This document shows positions 11,180 through 26,100 of a stretch of 64,000 nt of DNA, piece by piece. Source of the DNA: Fragum whitleyi (lineage: Eukaryota > Mollusca > Bivalvia > Cardiida > Cardiidae); NCBI GenBank assembly GCA_948146395.1, contig OX411555.1:41133225-41197224 (forward strand), read 5' to 3'. Under the pieces are notes generated by a model. It saw nothing but the letters and a program-made list of their open reading frames with translations. It had not been told where the DNA came from and did not search any database. Position 1 is the stretch's first letter. Each line of letters opens with the position of its first letter. A program made the translations under genes and the position numbers.

Positions 11180-14100
11180 GTAAAAAACCAATCCTAGCCC
11201 TTCCTGACTGTAGAAATTTACACAAGGCTACACTCCCTAAATTATGGACTACAAAAGAAATTGTGTGTAATTTGAAGTGAAGTCGTAAAATGTATGTATG
11301 AAATGGTAGAAAATATTTTGGGAGAAGGAGTAATTGCTTGTATCAAGCAATTTCTTATTTTCCACAAAATTTTCTTAAATCATAAATAACAGGGATTTTT
11401 AAATTTACTGATAACAGGACAAGGTGGGAGATTTTGAATTATTTCATTTTTTTTTTAAGCCTTGATCATATGATTCTGCCTACTGATTTCTTTCTGTGGA
11501 TATTTGCTATGAAGTTTTATTTTTATTCTTTTTTGAAAAATCATATAAGCCCCTCCTTGAAGGGGGGATAGGGGGAAAGAAAATCTAGTGTGTCACAAAT
11601 GTGTTAACTTTAACAAGTAAACTTTTTATTCACCTTAACCCTATCCTGTTTTTCAAAATTTTGGACCTGTCCAAATTCAAAGGTTTTGCAGACGAAATTT
11701 AAAGTGGATTCAATTTGAAAAATAACCATTCAGTAGGGTAGAAAATAGTGTGGAAAAAGAAGAAATTGCTTGTCAGGAGCGATTTCTTTTTTTTTCACAA
11801 TATTTTCTCAATCATAAAATCACAGGCACGTAAAAAGCAGGGATTAAACAGCAAAGGGTTAAAACATATCCTATCTAGTAGTTGCATGCATACACTTTTG
11901 TTTCAATTTCCATGTCAGAGAAAAAAAACTCAATAATTACATTTGATCATGTAAACCCAAAACTTGAATAATTTATGTTAAAAAATTCTTAGAGAGTGTA
12001 TCAAGATATTTTTCGATCATGCAATGAAGCCTGTTTTGACTTGATATTACCTGTCAGATAACATAACATGTTATCAGGCAGTCTATTTTTAAAAAAAATT
12101 GCATTAACTTTTTCCAGAGTTTCTTTTATTTTGATGGGTTTATTGTAATTAAGTGCTGAAAGATGATTTCACGATAAACAGAAAACATGTAAGTGTCTTA
12201 AAATACCAATATTTTCTGATCTTGTCTGCGAGAAATTATCATGACTCCACAAAGCTTCATCATGATAAATTCTCCCAACACCAACCAGATAAAATTGATA
12301 TTTAAAGACACAAATATGCTTTTCTCAATATACCTCCAAATTAGGCTTAGTGTCTTTTTTGAAAAAGTTGTAGATTCAGATAAATCTGCTACTTAAGGAG
12401 CTTTTTGGTTTGCATTTCAAAACATTCTATTCTCTCCTTTTGTCTGAATACTTGGAACCAATACAGGAAGGCCATTCTATTCTTACAGAGCCCTATTTTG
12501 GAGTACCCAGACAGATTGTTGCGGATGTTTATGTCAAAGCATTGGTAGATTACAGCCTTGCCATGGGACCATTATACCCTGTGTTAGAGATACATATTGT
12601 TGACATGGACGTTGATTTACTCAACTCCATTAAAGAATCATACGAGATGTGGGCAGCTAGTCCAGCCTTCAAGAATGTTAAAACAGAGTTTAACTCTAGT
12701 AAGTATATTGTTTCAAATATCAAGGGGTGAGCACAACACTATTGTTAGTGCCTATATATTTATAGGCACTTACAAAAGTATTGCCCTGACCTATTGAAAT
12801 GATTTTGTATGTATAAACCCTATTGTAGAAAGTTTGGTGCTTTATTGTTTATCACTGCCCCTTTGCTCGTCTATTTGGCCATCTCTCTGTCATTCAAATT
12901 ATCCTTCAAAACTTAAACCTTCTTTGCCAATATAAGCTTTCTCTCTTCTATTCAATCTACAATGTTCATATTTTATATTAAGGTTTTGGACCTGTGATAG
13001 TTCCGCAACAGTTCGGAACTCATGATCTTACACACTTTGTTAACCGAGGTTTCCTAATAAAGTCATTAGGAAACCTCAGTTAACACGGTTAAATTCATGA
13101 CTTCCGAAACATTCCAGAGCTATAATGGGTCCACTACCTTAGTGTGCCCTCTGATAAACATGTGACCCATAACATGAAAAATGACCATCTGGATTGTGTG
13201 TAAAGTGTTGGCCCTAGTCAGACTGCGCAGACTGACTAAAATCGTAGCTTGGACCATTTTCTGGATCTAGAATGATCATTCTACCTACCTGTGAAAGAAT
13301 TACTAAATTATGACCTCTGATTGACCTACAATGGAACTTATGTTTTTTTAAATATTTACTTTGCAAAGTGCCCAGATGGTCCTTTTGAGTGTGCAGTGTC
13401 AGATATGTATCTAAACAAAATAAGTCCAAAGTCATCCCATTTATTCAATTTTGAATTTCAAGATCAAACTTCTATTGAAAAATTATACTACCATTTAAAA
13501 GGTGCCAGGTTCAATCTCCAATTGCAGCATGGAATCTTTCCAACTAGGTTGGTAATGGTAGACCTATATGGGATAGCAGCTGGAGGCAAGGAAAATATTT
13601 AAAAATGGTTTTACTGGTGTAAGAAAAACCCATTTTTAGGCACTTTTGCCGCCACGATATTATTGCAAGATTCTTAAAACCCAATACAAACAAACAAACA
13701 CACTCTTGAAAAATGTGCTGTTTAGGCAGCATTCCTGTTCCACAATAACAGTTTTTATCTTTAATCTAAATCTAGGAGAAAACTCCGTAACAAGTCCCAC
13801 AGACCTTTCACAACGTAGCCAGAGTGCCGTCAGCATGAAGAACGCAAGATCACACAAAAGTCAAAATATGGTGACATTTATGGAACAGTCATACACGCCA
13901 GAGGGAAACCAAATGTGGACCTTTGAAGTTTTGAAGAAATTGTTGGTTCACGTTTATACAGGTAAAGGGTATTTGTTTGTTTCAGCGTAAGGCCAATTAT
14001 TCTTTAATCCAGTGAAAACAATCATAAGCTTTATTTGCTTGAGTGGAAAGTATGAGACAAAAATCAAAATGTTAAACTTTTTAGATATATGAGCCTGTGT

Positions 14101-17100
14101 TTGAGATTTCCAACAATTTCAAATATGCACAAAGAAAAGACTGACCAGTCTGTGCATCCGCACAGTCTGACCAGAGTCTTTACTATGCGTTTAGTTGATA
14201 GATGTGGTTTCAAAGTACCTATTTACCATCAGGTAACGTTATGTTTACAGTATGTGGCTTTCTACGCTACTCAATGCTTGCACCTCACGCACATTTCAAA
14301 TTGTTGGAAGTATCACACACAAGCTCATATCATATCTGTTTTGAGATTTTGTTTGAGACAAGTTCATCTGAACCAAGTCTAGAATAGAAATGTGAAATGT
14401 AAATTAAAATCTTCTTCAAATGACCTCATTATCATCAATATGACCTCACCTTAGAACGTGAACACATTATTTCTTTTGTGATGATACATTAAAGAGCACA
14501 AAATTGTTGTTAGTGTGAGGAAAAGAATCTGTCTCTCATTTCCTTTGAGAACAGCAGTTCTTAACTAAGTCTAGGGTTGAAAAGTCATTAAGAGAGCCTT
14601 GGTGGGCATAATAACTTTTCAACTCTAGATTCAGTTAAGATAACCTTATCTTAAAGAAAATTTCATGACAGATCCTATATGAGTTTCATTTGAAACACCA
14701 CTCGGCCATTTTTGTAAACTGCAACAGTCCTCGGCAGTATATAAGGCGGATGGGTATGTAACAAAATTGTGCATTTTATTAGGAGGAAACAGTGAAAGTA
14801 AGCTAGCGCGGAAACAACCAGCGCTACCTTTAGATTTATATTTTTTTACAGTAAATAACAACTGAAAAATCTTAATTTTTGAGAATGAAGAATCATTCTC
14901 AAAAATTAAGATTTTTCAGCCATTATTTAAGGACACGATGGGTTCACATCAGTGACTTGAATGAGTAACGTTGGCGACGTCGAATGTTTTCACACAAAGT
15001 TTCCAGGGCTTACGCCATTTTAACTGTTGTCATCGAGTTTTTCCAAGGTTTACCAGTAATTTTTGAAAATAGTCTGTCTATGTACATCCGAGGTTGATCA
15101 TGTGATTGGCTGAGTGGTGTTCCGAGTGATATGAGTATGTGTGTGACATTTTCAACAATTTTACATGTGTGCAACATTATGACTCAGATCAGCCTGTACA
15201 TCAGTCTGATCAGAGTCTTCACTACAATCTCAAAAGATTGCCACAGACCCATAGTCTCAGTTTACAATTGAAGAACAATTTTATAACACTGTGAGACTGT
15301 CCAGGCTTCTTAAATTGTTGACAATCACACGCACATGAAAATGTTGGAAATGTCACACATGGGCTCATAAGTAACATAACATTACATTTTCTGTAATCAG
15401 GTACTCTCCTAGCTGTAGAAGGTGTTGAGGGTCTTGTTTGTGGAACTGACACTAACTTGAAAGGTTCCCTGGCTAAACAGTTCTTAGTACACGGAGGGCC
15501 AGACTATGAAAGGGCTCTCAAACAAGCCAGGTAATTATGAATACAACAAGTCATGCTTAAACTGATTATACATGATAATTACATGTCTTATCAACAATAA
15601 TAATAGAATAATTTCTTTTTTCATGGTTTATTGAAAATTCAAGGATTCAAATTGCTGAGTTTTAAGGCTCAATTATGAATCCACAATAGTTGTTGTGTGA
15701 CCTGGGTGGAGACTAAACATCCTCCCCAGGTGCTCCCTTTTTGCATGACAGGTCACATTTATATAGTCTTTATTTGAGTTGATAAGTATGCATGAGAAAC
15801 AAAGCTAATGTGAGCAATCTAGAGCCACCATGTGTCTCTTGTTTGAATGAATCTACAGTCTAGATGAACAATTCCATTGTTTAGAGGTTTTGTTGTTACA
15901 AAGACATAGAGGATGATCGTTTGTTTCAGTGTAAGATCGATTTTTATGTCATTGTCATTTTTTTGTTTACGCTATAGGGGCCACAAATATGGTCCAATCA
16001 TCATGAAACTTGGTCAGAATGTTTGTTAGGTCACAAGAATGAACCCTATTGAAAATGAGAAGTATCTGTGTCATATCACAGGAAAAGCGGCCTAAATGAC
16101 AATTTTCTTTTTTACACCCTAGGGGCCACAAATATGATCCTATATTCATGAAACTTGGTCAGAATGTTTGTCAGGTCACAAGGATGAACCCTATTGAAAA
16201 AGGGAAGGATCTGTGCCATTTTACAAAAAAAGGGGCCTTTATTACAATTTTCTCATTTATAGTCTTACAGGCCTCAAATCATAAAAGTACGATTATGACT
16301 TTGCTGGAAAATTTGATTTACTAAATGAAACAAAGATATGAAGGTGAGGGATAAAGGACCATCATGGTCCTCTTGTAGTAATCAAAGGGCAGTGGTAGTG
16401 TGTTAATCTATTATTCAAAAGGTTTTGGGTTCAATCTTGACGGTTTCACTCATCCTTTATGACTACTGTAAATGGCTTTATATCGGCGGTGTCCACATTT
16501 GGCGTTTTTTCGATTACGAATTATTGGCAGTGATTTATTTAGGCGCAACTTACTTAAACGCCAAAATAAAACGCTTAATCTATTTTTCATTTTTTCGTCG
16601 TTCAAAACAACGTAAGTATAAGAAAGGCAATTTCTAAAGTAATGTCATCTTTCTACAAACTTAACAAGTGCTTGTTTTCACACCTTTTGTTATAGTTATA
16701 ACGCATGCACAAGTTTTCCACACTTTTTCGCTGTGATTTTCAGTACAATGTATCAACCAACTTGGATCTGGAATCTTGAAACTGAGGGATAAGTGCAATG
16801 TCAACGTTGTCAGCAGATTTTCTTATTCCAATTTGAATAAGTATGGTCTGCATATCTTTGATATAAATTTAATTATCATTAACTAAAATGTATAGATTTC
16901 ATATCCATCATAATAAAAAATTTCTCATTTAATAATAACAAATATTGGCGGTGGATTAAATTTGGCACATTTTAGCTTGACAGTCAATATAGCCAAAATA
17001 AAACCACCTCCAAAATTACCACGTTTACAGTATTGGTCTTCAAATAGTTTGATAATTGTTGATTTATGTGGGATAGAAGCTGGAAGCTAGGAAAGGATGT

Positions 17101-20100
17101 AATTGTAATACTGGTGTAAGAAATACCAGGTCTCCATTGTCGGGTGCTCCAGCCTCTGTGAAATAACTAAGAGCTTGCTAAAAGCAGTGTAAAATCCATT
17201 CAAACAATGAAACAAATGTTTTAATACATCTGAGGGGAGTACTGAGATAAAGGTCAAGGGGTGTGGTCATCCAACAGCTAACTGAATAAATTATAGGATA
17301 ACATCTATTTGAATAATATTAGGTATTCAAGTTCTTGCCGGGGTATATGACGATTTATTCATGGCTGCAAAAAATGATGTCACCAGAGCCGTAGGGGAGG
17401 GTTGACATCACTTTTTACTGCCGGGAAAAAAAAATGGTCAAATACCCCAGCAAGAAGCCGTATTACGAATTTATTTTACTTCAAAGTTTTAGGCCTAAAT
17501 ATCTGTCTTTTGCCTATTTAAGGCCTTGGTATAAACTGAATTCTTGTAAACCACCAATATCCCTTAATACACCCCTATGAAAAGTAAACATGTACAAAGT
17601 GACGTCATATATAGTTGTGACGTCACACTACTACACTCTGCGATGTTGTGATATGAAAGCAGTTCTTGGCTGAACCTGCGAGCAAGTTGGCACTTTAAAT
17701 GTACAGATTTGTAAAATTTAAAGGTATTTATTGACATCTATATCATTTTTTATTTGCACATTATTACATGACATGCTTTTTAACTGTAGCCTTATGTGTA
17801 AACTTGGGTGTTGTTATCTGTGAAGCAAGAGAATCATGGCTTCCATTACCGTTTTGAATTTTTGTCTATGTTCACGACGCGGTGCCTAAGGGAAACATTA
17901 GGTTATAGGGAAGCGGCAGTAGATATCAATATTTGTCAGGTCAGCATTGACCAATGAAAATGCTAGAATTTTCTTCGCAGTATAATAAATATTTATATAC
18001 ACAGGGGTAAGAAACGGCTAAATGAAGGTGATGTCATCGTGAGTGAGGGAGGGAACCTCAATGCTGATCTTGTATTACACAGCATTGTGTCAAGCCCAAT
18101 ATATCGAGTCAGTCGTAAAAACCTAGCCCGACTAGATAACATCAATAATGAGGTTCTCCATACAGCCAATCAGATGGATATACAAAGTCTGGCATTGCCG
18201 TTGATAGGAACAGGTAAAATATGGGCATGTTGTGGGGAACAAAACCTTCAAAAGAGAACCTTCCGCTTCAGCACTTTCATGCACATTACATGTGTATTGT
18301 AGAAAAAGAAGCACTTGCTTGTATCATGCAATTCTATTTTTCACTATATTTATACCCCTACAAAAGGAATGTTTTTGGGGGTATACTGGAATCAGCCTGT
18401 CTATCTGTCCGTCTGTCAGTCTGTCCGTACGTAGACATTCATACTAGTTATTTTGCGGGGCAAACTCCTCCTTCAGTTTTCCTTCAAAAGCTTTGAAAGT
18501 TCAAATAAACATTTATCACAAATTGAAGTTTTGCAAGATGCAATTTTGAGGTCCAAACTCCCCATGGTTCAAGAGTAATCTGCCCTTGAACTTAAGACAT
18601 TTTATTCTTTTTGTACACATATACTAGTAATTTTGTGTCGCAATCTCCTCCTTCAGTTTTCCTTCAAAAGCATTGATATCTTCTACATACATTTATAACA
18701 TGTTGAAATTTTGCAAGACGCAATTTTGCGGTCCCAACTCTCCCTGCCCTTGATCTGCCCTTTTTCTTTTCTTGCACATTTATTAGTAATTTCAGTTTTC
18801 ATTTAAAAGCTTTGATATTTTATACATATGTTTTGAAGCTTTGTAAGTGTAACATGCAATTTTGAGGTCTCAATTCCCTCAGGTTCGAGAATTATCTGCC
18901 CTTGAACTTAGCATCTACTTTGATTGTCATTTTAAAGTTATGAAATTTTATATACAAATTTAGTTCATTATTTTCCAGGACCTATCATAGAACATAGAAT
19001 AATGGATGATGTGCTGTCCAGGACCTCTCAAAGGATATAAAATAGAGTAAATTTAAAATGAAACATTGAATATTTAGTACTTGCATTGTCAACAAGTAAA
19101 TCTTTCTCTGAAAGTTTTTGTTAAAGTCAATTACCTATGATATATTGATCATGCATTGAAGTTTTTCCATTTCTTTGAATCAACTTTCTTTGCTTAAGTT
19201 CCCATTGCCAACAAGTATCTCATTCTCTGAAAGCACTTGCAGGGGTATCAAGTCACATTCTGAGACAAGTTCTAGTTTCTACCTGCAGGCATTGTATTTT
19301 TAGCTTAGCTAAATTAAAGGCCTGCAACCCATTACCATGGTGGGTTGTCCATAGTGTGTTCGGCCTACTTAAGGTTTTTCTTTAAACACTTCGCCTTAAC
19401 CACTGGGCATTTTTCTTAAATTGTTAAAAGAATTTTGACAATTTTTGGTATGGAAGGACGAGTTTATTTTCACTTTAAAATCTTCAAAAATCTTCTCCAC
19501 CCAAACCATTTTGCCGATATCAATGAAACTTAGCATGGATGTTCCTTAGGTGACTCTCTTCTTCATTTGTTAAAAGGATTTTGATTGATTCCCAAATATG
19601 GGTGTGGCAGGGTGGGGCTCATTTCCTCTTTATTTTCACCAAAAAACTTCAAAATTCTCCTACAAAACTATTGGGTTGATTTGAATGAAACAAGGCATAG
19701 ATGTTCTTTGGGTGACCCTTTACCTAAATAATTTAAGAAATTTTGATGGACCCCAAATATGGGCCTGGCAGGCTGGGGCTTATTGTCATCTTGTTTTTAC
19801 TTTAGAATCTTTTAGAAGCTTTCCCTCCCAAACCAGTTGGCCAATTTCAATTAAACTTGGCATGGATCTTCCTGGGTAACCCTTTTCCTAAATTGTTAAA
19901 GAAATTTTGATTGACTCCGGAATATAGGCATGGCAGGGCGGGGATTATTTTCCCTATAAAATCATTAAGATTCTTCTCCTTCCAAACCATTTGTTAAAAT
20001 TCAATAAATCCTCTGCTTGAATTGTTGAGAAAAAAAATTGATTGACGCCCAAATGTTGGTGTGGCAGGTTTGGGCTTATTTTCATTTTAAAGTACTTAAA

Positions 20101-23100
20101 TATCTTCTCCTCCCCACTCATTTGGGCAAATTTCTATGAAATTTGTCATGAATACTCCTTAGGTGCACCTTTCCATTAGACTGGTCACAACTTTTTGATA
20201 GGCCTATAAATGTGGGTATGCAGGACAGGGCTTATTTTCACTTTGAAACCTCATTACGTCTTCTCCTCCAAATCTACTGGACTAATTACATTGAACCTCG
20301 GTATGAATGACCCTTTACTTATATTGTTCCTAACAAATTTGTTTAGAATGGTCTTCTTACTGCAAATAATTTTATGTTTGTATTAAGATGGGTAAAGTGT
20401 ATGCACATTAATGATGATTGAGTATTTTGTTGCAATGTGGACCACCCAGAAAATCATAACAAAATACATGTAGTGCTAAAGAGACTTCAAAGTGTTGTTT
20501 GTGAGTCAAAGTATGCTTTGTTTTATGACAGTCTGGAAAAGTTAAAGCCAGTGGAGCGATACAGGCCCTCTTGTTTCAAAAGGCAACTACTTCTCTTTGT
20601 TGTCTGCTGCAATCCCTTTCAGTTTTAATCTATCTAAATGTTCGAAAAATGGAAAATCATTAAATTTGGATTTGATGAGTTTCAAGCAACCAGAGTTAAA
20701 TTCAATGCTATTCTCAAGGTAGCTCAGCCCTGCAATAAGGATGACAAACGGTGCAACTGTTTGCAAACATATCCCACTTTTCACATGCACTTGCACTTTT
20801 GCCAATTATATGGTGATATCAGGTCATTGCAGGCTTTGTTGCATGAAAAATAGAGAATAACATGTTAATATCCAAAATATCAATATTATTTTGTCAAGGT
20901 TTCTCGCAGCCGAGACCAGATAACATTGATATTTTGAGACACTTACATGTTATTCTTTTTATCATGCAATCAGATTTCAGCAGTCAATAATAATAAACCC
21001 TCAAAAAAAAAAAGGTTAGAGTTTATGCAATTTGTTTCTACAAATAGACTGCCTCATATAATGTTATGTTATCAGACAGGTGATATCAGGTCAATACAGG
21101 CTTTGTTGTATGATAGAGTATCAACCCTAGTCAGTATGCAAGGACTGCCAAGGCTGACTTTGGTTAAACTTTTTTCATTTGACTGATTTTCTGAATCTAA
21201 ATTATCACTCCATCTTCCTTCTAAGAAATTTCGAAAATGTACCCTCCTGTTGACCTTTACTGGAATCAGTCTCATCTTCAAATATCTATTTCAGCTGCCG
21301 TAAAAGTCCAAGTGGTAGCAAGTCGGACTGTCAATCTCGAGGTCCCGGGTTCAATCCCTGACGGCAGCACTCATTCTTTCTGACTATTTGTCTCTCACCA
21401 ATGGGTTGATAATTGTAGACCTAAGTGAGATAGCAGCTGGAGGCTAGGAATGGATGTGATGGTTGTACTAGTGAGAGAAATACCAGGAATCCACTGTTAG
21501 GTGCTCTAGCTGCGCCATATAACTGAAAAAAATGTTGAAAGCAGTGTTAAACTCCATTCAATCAATCAAATATCTATTTTATGTAGTTCCCAGATGGTTC
21601 TTTTTGTGTATGTCAGATCACATATATTATATTTTCTTATAAATGTGGCGCATCACGCAAAAAGGGACCATCTGGGTGGTGCGTAAAGTGTTGACCCTAG
21701 TCAGATTGCGCAGACTGACTAAGGTCGAAACTTTTTGCACTGTGCTTATTTTCTGAATCTAGAATGAATAAATTACCTTCCAGTGGAAGAATTTTTGAAA
21801 TGCGACCTCTGGTTGATCTATGCTGGACCCAATTACTTTTTCAAATATTTATTTTACAAGGTTCACAGGTGGTCCCTTTTTGCATGACAGTTCAAATATA
21901 TTTCAGCTCGGCTTCGAGAGCCATTTGAGGTGGAGCAGTGTAGTCTGCAGCTGGTTGACAATATCATTGAATTTAGTCTCAGTATGGAGAAGAACTTACG
22001 CATCAAGGAGCTTCACCTGGTCAACATTAATGATACAACAACACACTGCTTGACCCAGGCCCTCAGGACAAGGGCTCATACCAAGCTCAGGTAAATGTTT
22101 TCAGAGAAAAGCCAAGGTATTGCTTAAGCTTTGGTGTTGTTGTCATCATGCAAAGACTTTGATATTTGTGATTTCTCTGGTTCTACTGGAGGCATTCGCT
22201 TGAAACTTGGCACACATGTTCCCTATCAAAAGAGCCACCCATACTATCAAGGGGTAAAGATGCATTTTGTGCAAATTATGTCCCTTTTTAGCTCACCTGA
22301 GCACAAAGTGCTCAAGGTGAGCTTTTGTGATCGTACAATGTCTGGCGTCCGGCGTCAGTCGTGCCTAGTCCATAATTTCTTTAAACATCTTCTCACCCTA
22401 AACCAGTGGGCCAATCTTGATGAAACTTCGCAGGAATGTTTCCTGGGTCAAGCTCTACCAAAGTTGTTCAAATAAATGAAATCCACCCTTAACTTTCCCT
22501 TTACCCTTGACAAAAAGGGTAAAAATATGAAAATCTAAAAAAATCTTCTCCTCTGAAACCAGAAGGCAGACAGCTTTCATATTTGGTATGTAGCATCATC
22601 TAGTGGACCTCTACAAAGTTTGTTCATATCAAAACCCTGGGGTCATATTAGGGCTCCACCTGGGGGCAAACCTTTTTAAATAGAATAAAAGAGCTAAAAT
22701 CTTAAAAAATCTTCTTCTCTGAAACCAGATGGCAGACAGCTTTTATATTGGTATATTGCATCACCTAGTGGGCCTCTACAAAGTTTGTTCATATAAAGAC
22801 CCTGGGGTCATATTTGGGCTTTGCTCAGGCGCATCCCTTTTACCAGAAGGCAGACAGCTTTCATATTTGATGTGTAGCGTCATCTAGTTGATCTGTACCA
22901 AGTTTGTTCATGTCAAGACTCTGGGGTTCTATTTGGGCTCCACCCGAGACAACCCTTTTTACATAGAATCAAAGAGCGAAAATCTTAAAAAATCTTCTTT
23001 TTTCGAAACCAGATGGCACACAGCTTTCATATTTGGTATGTAACATCATCTAGTGGGAACCTACCAAGTTTGTTCATATTTGGTATGTAGTGCCATCTAG

Positions 23101-26100
23101 TTGATCTGTACCAAGTTTGTTCATGTCAAGACTCTGGGGTCATATTTGGGCTCCACCCCAGGCAACCCTTTTTACATAGAATCATAGAGCGAAAAATCTT
23201 AAAAAATCTTCTTTTCCGAAATCCAGATGGCATACAGCTTTCATATTTGGTATGTAACTTCATCTAGTGGGAACCTACCAAGTTTGTTCATATCAAGACC
23301 CTGGGGCAATATTTAGGCTCTCCCAGGCATCTCTCTTTTAGCTCATCTGAGCATGATGGGTGAAAAAAGGAAAACCTTCAAAAATCTTCTTCTCTAAAAC
23401 CAGAAGGCAGAGAGCTTTCATATTTGGTATGTAGCATCATATAATGGACCCTACCAAGTTTGTTCATATCAAGACACTGGGGTCACATTTGGGCTCCACC
23501 CAGATGCATCCCGTTTTACATAGAATCAAAGATCAAAAGGGTATATCTGTCTTGCTCTTGGCTGAAAATATTCCATGGTATTGATCTTATGTAGAAATCT
23601 CCTTTTTGACATCTGCCTATTTAATCAATGTGATGTCCCAGGGATCAAAGAGACGCAGGTGAGCAATCTAGGACCATCATGGTCCTCTTGTTTTACTTTT
23701 TTTCCACCATCCAGCACTCAACAGCCGAGTGTAGGCACCCGTAGGCAGTGCTCTTGTTAAGCTGTTCTGTTTTGGGAGAAAACATTAGGGTTTCCTATTT
23801 CTTTTTTGGGTCTTTGCTGTGGCGTTGTACAAAATCTTTGACATTTTGGAATATCTCTGGTATTACTAAATGCATTTGCTTGAAACTTGGCACAGAGACA
23901 CATGTTCACTATCAAAATTATTACCTATACTACCAAGGAAAACAACATTTTAGTTTATTTGTGTGAATTATGGCCCTTTTTGAACTTAGGTCTTTTATCC
24001 TTAAGCCAATGTAATTCAGCTTGACCATACAATGGGAATTAATCTTAAATTATTTGATGCAGCACTTAACATTACTAATGTATCAAAAACTGAAAGCATG
24101 GCTAAGGAGTGCTCTCAATAACTGATTCTTTGCAGAATTTTAAACCTAAAAAAAATTACATTATTTTGAATCTTGCCAGATTGTATGTGGTACATTTTAC
24201 CCCTGTCATGCTGAAAAAATCCACACTAAAATCAAAGTGCTGAAAGCTCTGGATGCACTTATTGTAAGTCAATATTATTTTGAAAACAAAATTACTTATT
24301 TGATCTTGTTTGATAAGGAAAATTAGGTAGTATGGACCAAGATCAGACTGCACACATGTGCAGGCTGATCTTTGCCTACATCTCCTGCCTAAGCATGAAT
24401 ATTCAGGGCTTATCATGACAAGGGGCAATACAAAGTTCTAAAATTCAATTTGCCTACAGTCACAAGATTTAAGACTTACTCTTCTATCTACTTTTAATTT
24501 CTAACTTTAAATGCGTTTATGACAACAGATACATGTAGTGGAACAGTAATAGTTCTGCAATGTTTTTGGAGGTCATAAACGTAACAGTGTTTACTGAGAT
24601 TTCCTTATGATTTCATAAGGAAATCTCAATTAACATTGTTAATTAAAGATCATGAGTTCTGAAATGTTGGGGCACTTTTAAGGGTCAACTACTTTAATCA
24701 AACCATTTATTCCAGGATTGAGGTAACATCAGATGCCCCTTCAAGACAGGATGTATTGTCCATTACTGATGGTGACAAACAGTTATCTGACCTGCATCTA
24801 CCTCAACAAGTTCCAACTATACCTGTACAAGTACAGAACCAGGGTTCTACGAACAAAGAGAATGGTAGAAATGTTCATATTCAGACTAGAAATAGAGTTG
24901 GTTACTTATCAGAGAAAAACCTTAAAGAACATGAAAGGATTATGAAGAAAACTTCCGAGGAGAAGCTTGTTGCTAATATTGGTAGGATGAGTGGTAAAGA
25001 AACAACTGTAGTCATTGACAAGAAAGATAAACCAGAAAATGTGCCCACACTGAAACCATCTGCAGAAATGCCTAAAGTTAAACCAAATATGCCAAAGCGT
25101 GAAGAGCCATCTATTCAAAAGTTGAATAAGAATAGTAAATCAGCAGATCCACCTTATTTACCTAAACTTGATTTGGGAGAGGTTGAGAAACCTATTGAAG
25201 AGAACAAACCAAAGAGATTAAAACAGAGAACTCCAATAAGAGGACCGATTTTGCAGAAATCTAGAGCTGAGTCGTATAGGGGAATCTATGAAAGAAGGAA
25301 AACAATGGAGGAGCAGAGGAGAATAGATCTGGCTAAGCTCAAGCGGTCAAGAAGTATTGATAATGCTGGATTCTCTATGGAGATTGCAGACAAAGTGTAT
25401 GAGGGTTTTAAAACTGAGAGAGCCAAATTACAAACACTACGAGCAGTAAACAGCAAAATGGACACTGATGACAATATTGATGTTGATGAACTAATTGAGA
25501 AATATTCAAACTACTTCACAAGGGGAACTAGAGAGAGGTACAGGATAAATGCTGGTCATAACATTGATGATAAGGATTTCGAAATGACATATAAGTTGAA
25601 CCCAGATGCTACAATTAATGACATGATACCATCAAAGGATGAAAAACCAAAGGAGGGTTTACCATTGCAAGATTCCTTTGCTGATAGAAATATGAACAGT
25701 AGATTCAAAATGGCTGACAGGAAGAAAGAGCGGGAAGAGAGATATATGATGGACATGGGTTACAGTAAAACTGAAAAAAGTGGTAAGACAGAAGCATGGG
25801 TACCTAAGGAAAATGATGGTATGAACAGAGCAACGTCTCCAGCTGAGGACAGAAAAATGAGACCACTTACTGATAGAAGTGAAATAAGCAGGAAGAAAAG
25901 ACAAGAGAGACTTGAGAACTTGACTGAAGCAAACAATGCTGAGGGTTTTGTAAGTGAAGTAAAAGAAATGAATGATATTCCTGAAAACCGAAATGAAGGT
26001 GACAAACATACAAATGATATTTTGAATACCAAGGAATCAGATGGAAAAAAGGATAACACTTTTGACAAAGTAGAGTTGTCTGATGAAAATTCTAAGCTTG

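Noticed and set aside
11180..11280. Exon 1 of the macrodomain gene ending at the stop at 11280
   Set aside because: A donor at 11180 and the in-phase macrodomain continuation in exon 2 show that these codons are intron read-through.
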